DNA of 64,000 bases, taken from positions 2,923,001 through 2,987,000 of the forward strand of contig NZ_CP036533.1 of NCBI RefSeq assembly GCF_024585265.1, in the 5' to 3' direction. This DNA comes from Bradyrhizobium sp. WBAH42. GTDB taxonomy: Bacteria > Pseudomonadota > Alphaproteobacteria > Rhizobiales > Xanthobacteraceae. The notes beneath the pieces are model-generated. The model saw only the letters and a program-made list of their open reading frames with translations, had not been told where the DNA came from and did not search any database. The translations under genes were made by a program, and so were the position numbers. This document shows, piece after piece, positions 27,713-37,600 of the stretch; position 1 is the first letter of the stretch, and each line of letters starts with the position of its first letter.

Positions 27713-29572
27713 ATGCGTGATGAGACGACAAGATTCCTAAGCGGCGGAGGACGGATGGGCGAGCGCATCCGCCTGTTTGACTGGACGACAAATCCACTCG
27801 GGCCTCCGGAGTCGTGGCCGCAATCGCTTCGTTCGGCACTGTCCATTTGCCTGTATTCCAGCTTTCCAACGGCGATCTACTGGGGGCCGGACTTCAGGCT
27901 CCTTTATAATGACGCGTGGTCTGTCATCCCGGGCGAGCGCCATCCCTGGGCTCTTGGCCGCCCCGCCAAGGAAGTCTGGTCCGACATCTGGCACGTCGTC
28001 GGCCCGCAGTTCGAGAACGTGGTGGCCACGGGTGAAGGCTTTTCCACCTACGACGAAATGCTGCCAATGGTGCGTGGCGGCGGCCAGCAGGAGACCTACG
28101 GGAACTACAGCATCAGCCCGATCCGGGGCGAAGATGGCAAGGTTGCCGGCATCTTCAATCAAGGGAACGAAACGACCCAGATCGTCCTGGCCCGGCGCAA
28201 CGCCCAGCAGGAGATTGCGCGTTTGTCCCTGATGTTCGAACAGGCGCCAGGCGCCACGGCCATTTTGCGCGGGCCCCACCATATCTTTGAAATCGCCAAC
28301 CCCGCTTACCTGCAGTTGGTGGGCCGTAACGACATCCTCGGCAAGTCGGTTGACCAGGCCCTGCCCGAGGTGGCGCCGCAAGGTTTCATCGAGCTACTCG
28401 ACACCGTCTACCAGAGCGGAGAGCCTTACGCCGGGCGCGCCATTCCGGTCGTCCTGGATCGAAACGGGATTTCCGAGCAACGGCATCTCGACTTCGTCTT
28501 TCAGCCGATCAGCGACGGCGCGGGCGATCGGTACGGCATCTTCGTGCAGGCGACCGACGTGACGGAGACGATCCGGGCGGTGGCTGGCCTTCGCGAGAGC
28601 GAGGAACGTTACCAGGCCATCGTGAACTCCATCGACCAGATGATCTGGTCGACGCTGCCCGACGGTTATCACGATTATTACAACGACCGTTGGTACGAAT
28701 ACACAGGCGTGCCCAAAGGTTCGACCGACGGTGAGGCCTGGAATGGAATGTTTCACCCCGACGACCAGGAGCGGGCCTGGAAAGTATGGCGCCACAGTTT
28801 GGCTACGGGTGTCCCTTATCACATCGAGTATCGGCTGCGGCACCGCTCGGGCGAATACCGCTGGGTGATCGGACGTGCACAATGCATCCGCAACGAGGCG
28901 GGCGAGATCATCCGCTGGTACGGCACGTGCACCGACCTGCATGATTTGAAAATGGCCGAGGAGGCTCGCCAACTGCTGATGCAAGAGCTGAATCATCGGG
29001 TGAAGAACCTCTTCTCGCTCTTCAGCGCCATGGTGTCCATGACGGGCCGATCGACCAATACGACGGCTGAAATGAGCGCCGCTCTTAACCAGCGTTTGCA
29101 AGCACTATCTCGGGCACATGACCTCGTCCGAATCGGCGGAGCGGATTCGATGCCAGCGCATTCGGTGTTGCTCATCCATCTTGTTGAACAGATACTGGCA
29201 CCGCATTTGAGTGCCTCGCAGCATGGCAAAGTGAGCTTGACCGGACCGGAAATTGTGCTCGGGGAGAAATCAGCCACCGCAATGGCACTCATCCTGCATG
29301 AGCTTGCCACGAACGCTATCAAGTATGGCGCACTAGGTCATGCAGACGGGAAGGTGATGATCGGCTGGGAATTTGCTGGAGACGTTCTGGTTCTGACTTG
29401 GAGCGAGCACAATTTGTCTGCTGCCATTGCCAAGCCGACCTCGAGCGGCTTCGGCAGCAGGCTCATTAAGTCTGCAGTCGAAGGGCAACTCGGCGGAAAG
29501 GTCGATATCGTTTGGAAGCCTTCTGGCGCACAAGTCCGTCTGCAACTAAGCCGGGCACGGCTGCGCGACTGA
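27713..29572 (+). CDS. HWE-family histidine kinase with three PAS-type sensor domains
   Basis: A soluble 619-residue kinase. Three PAS or PAS-like domains occupy about residues 20-170, 170-290 and 295-420 (last with WNGMFHPDDQERAW and YRWVIGRAQCIRNEAG, a PAC motif). The phospho-accepting His is in LMQELNHRVKNLFSLF near residue 427; the ATP-binding lobe has ILHELATNAIKYGAL and the HWE-defining WSE in LTWSEHN, with GFGSRLI. There is no membrane helix, so it senses a cytoplasmic signal such as light, redox or a ligand. No response regulator adjoins it, so it is an orphan kinase. HWE kinases are common in rhizobia. Confidence 0.92.
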   Translation: MRDETTRFLSGGGRMGERIRLFDWTTNPLGPPESWPQSLRSALSICLYSSFPTAIYWGPDFRLLYNDAWSVIPGERHPWALGRPAKEVWSDIWHVVGPQFENVVATGEGFSTYDEMLPMVRGGGQQETYGNYSISPIRGEDGKVAGIFNQGNETTQIVLARRNAQQEIARLSLMFEQAPGATAILRGPHHIFEIANPAYLQLVGRNDILGKSVDQALPEVAPQGFIELLDTVYQSGEPYAGRAIPVVLDRNGISEQRHLDFVFQPISDGAGDRYGIFVQATDVTETIRAVAGLRESEERYQAIVNSIDQMIWSTLPDGYHDYYNDRWYEYTGVPKGSTDGEAWNGMFHPDDQERAWKVWRHSLATGVPYHIEYRLRHRSGEYRWVIGRAQCIRNEAGEIIRWYGTCTDLHDLKMAEEARQLLMQELNHRVKNLFSLFSAMVSMTGRSTNTTAEMSAALNQRLQALSRAHDLVRIGGADSMPAHSVLLIHLVEQILAPHLSASQHGKVSLTGPEIVLGEKSATAMALILHELATNAIKYGALGHADGKVMIGWEFAGDVLVLTWSEHNLSAAIAKPTSSGFGSRLIKSAVEGQLGGKVDIVWKPSGAQVRLQLSRARLRD

Positions 29573-29720
29573 TCTGGTCGGCTCACTTCGTCAACGCAGC
29601 CGCGCTCTGGATTGTCAGCCATGAACGTAGTACGGATGGCTGTACACGTTGGGTTCTGAAGCTCAGTCCTGTGTGTCTTTTTACTAAAGCCGTCGGGCAC
29701 CGCAAAGCGTAACCCCGCTC

Positions 29721-30188
29721 TCAGATTTCGCAGCCGGATAAATTCAGCGCCTTGCGCAAGCCGCCAAACGCCGCGAGCCTGCAGGACACGGTCTCGCTGG
29801 CGAGCTTTGAACGCTCGGCAATGGCAGCTTGCTTGATAACGGCGACCTTCTTTGGTTTGGGACGTGCGGCGCCCGCGGCTGTCTTCGGATTGTGACGTTG
29901 GCGGGCGATCGGCCTTGAAGGCTCGGGCGAAGTGATACGGGCATCGTTTGGGGGAGCAACAGGCGCTTCGGCCAAAGCGACCTCGGTCGGTGTCACGCTG
30001 CTCACCGCGGCGACATCAAGGCGATCGCCTTTCGCCAGTGTGTCGGGCGCGGCAGACGAGCCAGCGTCTGGTGCGGCAGGCGACTGGACGATCGCGACCG
30101 TGCCGCGCGGGGGAGTTCGCAGCTCCATGACTGACAGGACTCCTACACCCAAGACGATGAGGAGACCCAAGAAGCTCGGTCTCAGCAT
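29721..30188 (-). CDS. Hypothetical secreted or membrane-anchored Ala/Pro-rich protein
   Basis: 155 residues: an N-terminal hydrophobic segment (SFLGLLIVLGVGVLSVMEL), a low-complexity Ala/Pro linker, a lysine-rich patch (KTAAGAARPKPKKVAVIK) and a conserved-looking C-terminus with two cysteines (VSCRLAAFGGLRKALNLSGCEI). The layout suggests an inner-membrane anchored periplasmic protein. No function is recognisable. Confidence 0.55.
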   Translation of the reverse strand: MLRPSFLGLLIVLGVGVLSVMELRTPPRGTVAIVQSPAAPDAGSSAAPDTLAKGDRLDVAAVSSVTPTEVALAEAPVAPPNDARITSPEPSRPIARQRHNPKTAAGAARPKPKKVAVIKQAAIAERSKLASETVSCRLAAFGGLRKALNLSGCEI

Positions 30189-30456
30189 GATGCGCCTCTA
30201 ACCAAGGTTAGTGCTGTTGAAAAAGTCTCCGCTTCAATGAGGCAATCTGCCGGCAGCGGACGTGCCGCGCGCGGATCAATTGCCGACAGGGTTAACGCCG
30301 GTCATGCTTCAGCAAATGTTGAGGCCGCTCGTCGACGCTGGTTCCTGCGCGCAGTCGGGGCCTGGTTCAGGACACAGCGAATGGCTTCTTGGCGATCCCA
30401 TCCGACGTCGGGATTGCAAGAAGCGCGCAATCGACTTCTGCCCGAGGGCAGGACGA

Positions 30457-30684
30457 CTACCAGTGATTGACAGCGGACATCCCGCCCATGTCGTACTCTT
30501 GCATAAGCAGGCCGAAGAGTTCGCTGCCACGCCGGATGCCCTCTAGCTGACGCAGGATCATCCGAGCCTCGGCGCTGTCCTCGCGGACCTCGTCCAGCCG
30601 ATAGACGAGCCGCCGGATGACGTCTTCCAGCTCGATCTCTTCGGCGGTCTTGGGGATGTCGGGCGAAAACACCTGAGAGGGCAT
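30457..30684 (-). CDS. Small acidic helical protein (75 aa)
   Basis: ATG at 30684 has a perfect AGGAG six bases upstream. The product (TAEEIELEDVIRRLVYRLDEVREDSAEARMILRQLEGI) is a predicted amphipathic helix bundle without known domain. The 250 bases behind it and the 397 bases before it contain nothing else I recognise. Confidence 0.6.
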   Translation of the reverse strand: MPSQVFSPDIPKTAEEIELEDVIRRLVYRLDEVREDSAEARMILRQLEGIRRGSELFGLLMQEYDMGGMSAVNHW

Positions 30685-31081
30685 CGATCGCTCCTAATTG
30701 ATCTGAGTTTACCTGTTCAACGGAGGCGACTGCAACGGACCACTGCGCGAGCAGAATTCGGCGGCGACAATGTTCAAACACTGCGCGTCTGGCGCCACCA
30801 ACTGAGGCGGGGGAGCCCTGCGCCGGTAAGCCTGGCAGTAGCGGTATCTCTTTACTGCCTTTGTCAGCCGCGTACTCCCCGCGAGGAGTAGAGCCGTAAC
30901 GAGCCCTGGTAAGTCAGGATGGAAAGCAGTCAGGGTGTTGGTACAGGTTACCGGCATTGCTTGTCACCGCCTGACGTCCGGGGGCATGTATTGCCCGGCA
31001 TCTGCCAATCTTGCTCAAACTGCGGTACGTTCGTGAAATTCTGCACGGGCTTGCGCGTGCCAAGGATTGGGGGGAGCGACC
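30685..31081. other. 397-base intergenic stretch before the monooxygenase gene
   Basis: No gene seen. GGGGGGAGC directly precedes the ATG at 31082 and is probably the monooxygenase ribosome-binding site. Confidence 0.3.
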
Positions 31082-32878
31082 ATGAGCGAGGCCCTTGACT
31101 TCGATCCCAATGCTCTGCGGGAAAAGTACCGCCAGGAGCGCGACCGCCGACTGCGCCCCGATGCCAACGACCAATACGTCGAGGTCACGGCTGATTTTCG
31201 TCACTACGTCGATGATCCGCATGTTGAACCTGGCTTCACCCGCGAGCCGCTGACCGACGCGGTCGACGTGCTTGTCGTGGGCGGCGGCTTCGGAGGCCTC
31301 TTGAGTGCAGCGCGCTTGCGCGAGGCCGGTGTGAGGGACGTTCGAATTATAGAGAAGGGCGGCGATTTGGGCGGCACTTGGTACTGGAATCGATATCCGG
31401 GCGCCCAGTGCGACATTGAGAGCTACATTTATCTGCCGCTGTTGGAAGAAACCGGCTACATGCCGAAGGAGAAATACAGTTTCGGCGATGAGATCCGTGC
31501 GCATGCACGCCGCATTGGCGAGCACTTCGACCTTTATCGGCTTGCATGCTTCCAGACCGAGATCAGGGAGATGCGATGGCTGGCTGATGAGAACCGTTGG
31601 CTGATCAGCACCAACCGCGGCGACGCCATGCATGCGCGCTTCGTCGTCATCTCGAGCGGTCCATTGAACCGACCGAAGTTACCCGGCATCCCCGGCATCG
31701 GAAATTTTAGAGGCCACAGCTTTCACACGAGTCGCTGGGACTACGATTACACGGGCGGTTCGGGCGAAGGCGGCCTGACAAAGCTTGCCGACAAACGGGT
31801 GGCAATCATTGGCACTGGAGCTACTGCGATCCAGTGCGTCCCGCACCTCGGCCGCGACGCCAAGCACCTTTATGTTTTTCAGCGAACGCCGTCGTCTGTT
31901 GATGAACGTGGCAACAAGCCTACCGATCCCAACTGGGTGAAGACCCTGAAGCCTGGCTGGCAACGGCGCCGCATGGAAAACTTCAACAGCATGTTCACAG
32001 GCCTCTCACAAGACGAGGACCTCGTCAGCGATGGCTGGACCGAAATCTTTCGCAATCTCGGGCCCGGCGCGGCAGCCCACGCTGTCCGGGGCGGCGTCGC
32101 ACTGAAGGAACTAGCGCGGATGATAGAAATCGCGGATTTCAAGAAGATGAACCGGATCCGTGCCCGTGTCGATGCCACAGTGAAGAATCCTAAAACCGCG
32201 GAGGCTTTGAAGCCCTGGTACCGCCAGTTCTGCAAGCGGCCGACCTTCAATGATGACTACCTACCGACCTTCAATCGAACGAACGTGACCTTGGTCGATA
32301 CCCTGGGTCGCGGCGTCGAACGGGTGACAGATAAGGGCCTAGTGTTTGACGGCGTCGAGTACGAAGTTGATTGCATCATCTTCGCTACGGGCTTCGAAGT
32401 CGGCACATCCTATACGCGGCGATCCGGCTTCGACATCTACGGACGGGACGGGCGCAGACTCAGCGAGCACTGGTCCTCAGGGCTGCGTACGCTGCACGGT
32501 TTTTACAGTCACGGCTTCCCGAACTGCTTCTATTTAGGCGTTACCCAAAATACGCTTACGCCGAACTTTCCCCACATGTTGGACGAACAGGCTTGTCACG
32601 TTGCCCATGTCGTAAAAACTGCTTCTGAGAGGCAGGCCAACATGGTGGAGCCCACGGCGGAGGCCGAGTCGGGCTGGTTGCAAACCATTCGTGATACGGC
32701 GATCGATAATTTGGCGTTTCGGCAGGATTGCACCCCCGGATATTACAATGGCGAAGGACGTGCCGGGCAAGGCCAAGGCCTATTTGATGGTCTTTACGGA
32801 CCGGGATCGGACGCCTTCTTCGCTCTTATCAAGACGTGGCGCGAGTCTGGCGAGATGTCGGGGCTTAAATTGCACTGA
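31082..32878 (+). CDS. Flavin-dependent Baeyer-Villiger-type monooxygenase
   Basis: A 598-residue FAD/NADPH enzyme that inserts oxygen next to a ketone to give an ester or lactone. The FAD motif is VVGGGFGGLLSA (near residue 67) followed by GGTWYWNRYPGAQCD, the NADPH motif is IIGTGATAIQ (near 244), and the BVMO fingerprint FxGxxxHTxxW(D) is visible as FRGHSFHTSRWD near residue 210. The extended N-terminus of about 60 residues is typical of the larger steroid- or cyclododecanone-type enzymes. ATG at 31082 was preferred over the GTG-like frame start upstream. The substrate is unknown. Confidence 0.92.
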   Translation: MSEALDFDPNALREKYRQERDRRLRPDANDQYVEVTADFRHYVDDPHVEPGFTREPLTDAVDVLVVGGGFGGLLSAARLREAGVRDVRIIEKGGDLGGTWYWNRYPGAQCDIESYIYLPLLEETGYMPKEKYSFGDEIRAHARRIGEHFDLYRLACFQTEIREMRWLADENRWLISTNRGDAMHARFVVISSGPLNRPKLPGIPGIGNFRGHSFHTSRWDYDYTGGSGEGGLTKLADKRVAIIGTGATAIQCVPHLGRDAKHLYVFQRTPSSVDERGNKPTDPNWVKTLKPGWQRRRMENFNSMFTGLSQDEDLVSDGWTEIFRNLGPGAAAHAVRGGVALKELARMIEIADFKKMNRIRARVDATVKNPKTAEALKPWYRQFCKRPTFNDDYLPTFNRTNVTLVDTLGRGVERVTDKGLVFDGVEYEVDCIIFATGFEVGTSYTRRSGFDIYGRDGRRLSEHWSSGLRTLHGFYSHGFPNCFYLGVTQNTLTPNFPHMLDEQACHVAHVVKTASERQANMVEPTAEAESGWLQTIRDTAIDNLAFRQDCTPGYYNGEGRAGQGQGLFDGLYGPGSDAFFALIKTWRESGEMSGLKLH

Positions 32879-32950
32879 CGAGAGTACAAGTAAGGAGCCG
32901 AAGTCGGGTCAGTACCTAGATGACAGGAGGCCGTCTGAAGGAGTCGCAGC

Positions 32951-34522
32951 TTGCGTTATCTCTTTGAGGACTATGCACTCGACGTTGAGCGGCGCGAACT
33001 CAATCGCGGGGTGGACCACGTCTCCGCCACGCCACAAGTTTTCGATCTTCTCCTCTACCTGATCCGAAACAGGGAGCGCGTCGTCAGCAAGGACGACCTT
33101 ATCAACGCCGTTTGGAAAGGTCGCATTGTGTCCGATGCTGCGCTTACGACGCGTCTGAATGCTGTCCGCGCGGCCATCGGCGATACCGGCGAAGAGCAGC
33201 ATCGCCTCATCAAGACTTTTCCGCGCAAGGGCTTCCGCTTTGTTGGAGCAGTACGGGAAGACGTCAGCAAAAATACGACAACGTCCATCGACCCTGTCGA
33301 GCCAGATAATCTCCAATTCCCGCTCCCGGATAAACCCTCGATCGCGGTGCTTCCATTCGAAAACATGAGCGGCGATCTCGAGCAGGAATATTTTGCTGAC
33401 GGCATGGTAGAGGAAATCATCATCGGGCTGTCGCGCTCAAAATCCGTGTTCGTGATCGCCCGCCAATCTACAGGCACATACAAAGGCAAGGTCGTCGATA
33501 TCAAGCAAGTCGGACGTGAACTCGGAGTCCGCTACGTGCTCGAAGGCAGCGTCCGAAAGAGCGGAAGCCGCATTCGCATTGCTGGTCAACTCATTGATGC
33601 CACGACAGGGTTAAATCTATGGGCGGATAAGTTCGATAGTCCTCTCGAAAATATCTTTGAGCTTCAGGATCGGGTGACCAGCAAGGTAATAGGCGCAATA
33701 ACTCCACTGTTGCAGCGCGCCGAGATTGAGCGTGCAAGACGCAAGCCGACGGAAAGCCTTCAAGCTTATGACTATTACCTTCGGGCGTTGGCAGCTTTCT
33801 ATCAACGCACCCGTGAACAGACGACCGAGGCGCTCAATCTAACTGAGATTGCAACTCGTCTCGATCCGGAGTTCGCGTCAGCTTACGCACTCGGCGCCCG
33901 CTGCTATATTCAGAGGAAGTCGTTCGGTTGGTTGGCTGGTACTGCGGACGAGATTGCTGAAGCCCAGCGTCTCGCAAGCCGGGCGATCGAGCTCGATCCA
34001 GACGATCCGTCAGTACTTGCTCGGGCCGGCCACGCTCTTGCCTTCGTGGTTGGCGAGGTCGAGGAGGGCGCAGACCTGGTATCGCGGGCTATAAGCCTGG
34101 ATCCCAATCAAGTTACTGCACGATATTGGATGGGATGGATCCACCTTTGGCTTGGGGAAATTGACGCAGGTATCGAGCAATTCCAATTCGCGCTCCGTTT
34201 GAGCCCGCTGGACCCATCGATATTCACCGCGCATTCCGGTTTGGCTTGGGCTCATTTCTTGGCTGGCCGGTATGAGGAAGCCACAGCTTGGGCGGCGGCT
34301 ACCATCCGGCGACAACCTAATTTTCTCGCAGGACATCGCATCATGATGGCATGCCATGCGATGTCCGGGCGCACCGAGGAAGCGCAGCAGTCCTGCATGC
34401 TCGCCCTACAATTTGATCCCTCTCTGCGTGTGTCCCGAATCAAGGAAATAGTCCCGCTGCGAAGGGTGCAAGATATTCAACGATTATCGCAAGCATTCCG
34501 AATTGCGGGCTTGCCCGAATAA
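32951..34522 (+). CDS. Winged-helix/TolB-like/TPR transcriptional regulator, paralogue 1
   Basis: The first 100 residues are an OmpR/CadC-type winged helix (NRERVVSKDDLINAVWKGRIVSDAALTTRLNAVRAAIGD, FPRKGFRFVG). Residues about 120-260 resemble the TolB/FlgO-like N-terminal fold seen in these proteins (IAVLPFENMSGDLEQEYFADGMVEEI), followed by TPR repeats to the end. There is no membrane helix or phosphorylation domain, so it is a one-component cytoplasmic regulator. The TTG start at 32951 (GGAG upstream) is shared with the paralogue at 44095-45645, which gives the same MRYLFE-like N-terminus. It overlaps the next gene's upstream region by a short gap only. Confidence 0.85.
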   Translation: MRYLFEDYALDVERRELNRGVDHVSATPQVFDLLLYLIRNRERVVSKDDLINAVWKGRIVSDAALTTRLNAVRAAIGDTGEEQHRLIKTFPRKGFRFVGAVREDVSKNTTTSIDPVEPDNLQFPLPDKPSIAVLPFENMSGDLEQEYFADGMVEEIIIGLSRSKSVFVIARQSTGTYKGKVVDIKQVGRELGVRYVLEGSVRKSGSRIRIAGQLIDATTGLNLWADKFDSPLENIFELQDRVTSKVIGAITPLLQRAEIERARRKPTESLQAYDYYLRALAAFYQRTREQTTEALNLTEIATRLDPEFASAYALGARCYIQRKSFGWLAGTADEIAEAQRLASRAIELDPDDPSVLARAGHALAFVVGEVEEGADLVSRAISLDPNQVTARYWMGWIHLWLGEIDAGIEQFQFALRLSPLDPSIFTAHSGLAWAHFLAGRYEEATAWAAATIRRQPNFLAGHRIMMACHAMSGRTEEAQQSCMLALQFDPSLRVSRIKEIVPLRRVQDIQRLSQAFRIAGLPE

Positions 34523-34631
34523 AGCTGGTCATCTGAGTAACTTCATCCGAGACCGATGCGGCCATCCTGCCCATGGCGCGAGAGCTTGTTTTTTCCTAAT
34601 ATCGGGTATTCGCGAGGTATCGGGGGCGACT

Positions 34632-37600
34632 ATGGACCGACCTGATGAAGAGAATCGCCCAGCTCAGGCTCGCAGAACGCGAACGAGCAGACCTGCGAAG
34701 GCTCGGCAGAAGTCTCTGGATGCGCGGGACCGTCGACTTGGCGAACTGACCAGAGAGCTCGAAGAGGCGCTTCAGCAGCAGACCGCGACCAGCGAAGTGC
34801 TGAGCATCATTCGTAAATCGCCTGCGGACGCGCAACCTGTCTTCGAGGCGATCGTTCAGAGCGCCGCACGTCTTTGTGGCGCGCTCTTCAGTATTGTTTA
34901 TCTGAGGGAGAGTGATCGTCTTCACGTCGCCGCCACGAAGAACTTCTCGCCACTCGCCACAAATCAAATCAAGGAACGCCCCGAGCTCAGGCAGCTCAAT
35001 CGTTCCTACGCCGGCGGACGAGCCGTGCTCGACCGCACGATCGTGCACGTCCATGACGTGTTGGAGGATCCGGACTATTCGCGAGAGTTCGCGTTGGCCG
35101 GCGGATGGCGCGCCGTGCTTGCAGTTCCCCTGCTTCACGAGGGAAAATCCGTCGGTGTCGTGTCAGTCGGCAAGGTCGAACCAAAGCCATTTTCGGATCG
35201 GCAAGTTCAGCTTTTGCAAACATTCGCCGATCAGGCGGTGATCGCTATCGAGAATGTCCGCATGTTCCAGGAGGTCCAGGTCAAGACGCGCGACCTGGAG
35301 GAAGCGCTTCGATACCAGTCCGGGGGAGCCAACATCCTCAATGTCATCGCGTCCTCGCCGACCGACGTGCAGCCGGTGCTGAATGCCATCGTCGAGAGCG
35401 CGTGCGAGGTTTGTGAGGCCAACGATGCCGCCGTGCTTCTGAAGGACGGTAATGACCTACGCTTTCGAGCGCATCATGGCCCAATCGATATAAATCTCGA
35501 GAAATGGCCGATAACTCGCGGCTGGACCGCGGGTCGCGCCTTTGTCGACGGTAAGCCGGTGCATTTACGCGATACGCTGTCGGACGAAGGCAAGGAGTTC
35601 CCGGACAGCGCGGCGCTGTCGGCATTCCCATACACCAACTCCCGTGTTCGCAGTGTGCTATCGGTGCCCATGTTACGCGAAAGCGAACCTGTCGGGGTCA
35701 TTCTGCTGCGCCGCACCGAGATGCGTCCGTTCAGCGACAAGCAGATCGCGCTGCTGCAGACGTTCGCCGACCAGGCCGTGATCGCGATCGAGAATACGCG
35801 CCTGTTCAACGATACGCAGGCAGCACTGGAGCGGCAAACCGCGACTGCGGAAATCCTTAAGGTGATCGCCAGCTCGCCGGACGATGTCCAGCCCGTGTTT
35901 GAGGCAATCGTTAGCAGTGCGAAACGGTTGCTTGGCGGCCGTGCAAGCGCACTGTACCGCATCGTCAACGGCATGCTTCAGCTCGAGGCTTTTACATCCC
36001 TGGATCCCGAGTCCGACGAAGCACTGAAGCGCTCGTTTCCCGTACCAGCCTCGGAATACCCTCAGCTTGCATTGGTCGAGAAGGGTGAGTCGTTCCAGTT
36101 TGCTGACACCGAGAAAGACGCGCCCGAAATCCAGACTAGGATCGCCCGCCTGCGCGGTTTTCGCAGTGTCCTCCTGACGCCACTTGTACACAACCGAACG
36201 ACGATCGGCTTGGTGGTGGTGTCGCGCACGCAGGTCGGCTCTTTCGCCGATCGTCACGTCGACCTAATGCGGACCTTTGCCGATCAGGCGGTGATCGCGA
36301 TTGAAAACGTGCGGCTGCTCAACGAGACGAAGGAGTCGCTGGCGCATCAGACCGCCACGTCGGACGTTCTACAGGCGATCGGCAGCTCGATGGCCGACAC
36401 GCAGCCGGTATTCGAGAAGATTCTCGACAGCGTCGAGCGGCTTTTTGAAAGCAGGCAGTGCGCGGTCATGCTCGGCGCCGCAGACGGTATGATGCACCTG
36501 GCCGCGCGCCGCGGCATCGGCGCTGACGCCATGGACCGCTTCTACCCGTTACCGCTTGCGCAGACGATGGCTGGCAACGTTCTTGAGAGGAAGCAACAGA
36601 CCTACGTTCCCAGTGCGCTGAGCCCGCTGGCATCGCCGGTCATGCGCCGGGTCGCTGAGACGGCGGGAGATTTTTCGGTTGTGTTAACCCCGATGCTTTG
36701 GGAGGGCCGGGGCATCGGTGTGATCAACCTCTCCCGGGCGCCGAACGCGGTCTTCAGCGAAAAGGAATTGGCGCTGCTGCGCACTTTCGCTGATCAGGCG
36801 GTGATCGCCATTCAGAACGCGCGGCTGTTCAACGAGTTGCAGGCGCGCACGCGCGACCTTTCCGAGTCACTGCAGCAGCAGACGGCCACTGCCGACGTGC
36901 TCAAGGTGATCAGCCGTTCGACTTTCAATTTGCAGAAGGTGCTGGAAACTCTTGTGGAGTCGGCAGCAAGGCTGTGCGACGCGGAGAGGGCAAACATCTT
37001 CCAACGCGACGGCGAGCTATACAGACTATTGGTCAATTATGGGTTTTCCAGGGAGCTGGAGGAATACCTCAAACAATATCCGCTGACCTCCGGAAGAGGA
37101 ACGATCGTTGGCCGCGCCGTCCTCGAAGGTAAGACTATTCACGTACCGGATGTGCTTACCGATCCCGAGTACACTTCGCATGACTATCAATCGCGCGGCA
37201 ACTGGCGAAGCTGCCTCGGCGTTCCCTTGTCAAGAGATGGCGAGATCCTAGGAGTATTTTTCCTTACGCGTTCCGAGGTTAGACCTTTCACCCAGAAGCA
37301 GATTGAACTCGTCACGACCTTCGCTGACCAGGCTGTTATCGCGATCAAGAACGTTGAGCTGTTCGAGGAAGTGCGGGCGAAGACTCGCGATCTCGAAGAA
37401 TCGCTGCAGCAGCAGACCGCCACCGCCGAAGTCCTAGAAGTTATCAGTCGTTCCGCGTTTGACCTGAAGGCGGTGTTTGATACGGTGGCGGAGCACTCGG
37501 TCAAACTATGCGATGCGGATAGAGCGATCATCTTCCGCTATGATGGTAAGTTGCTGCACATCGCGACCGCCTTCAATACTGCCCCCGGTTTCATTGAGTG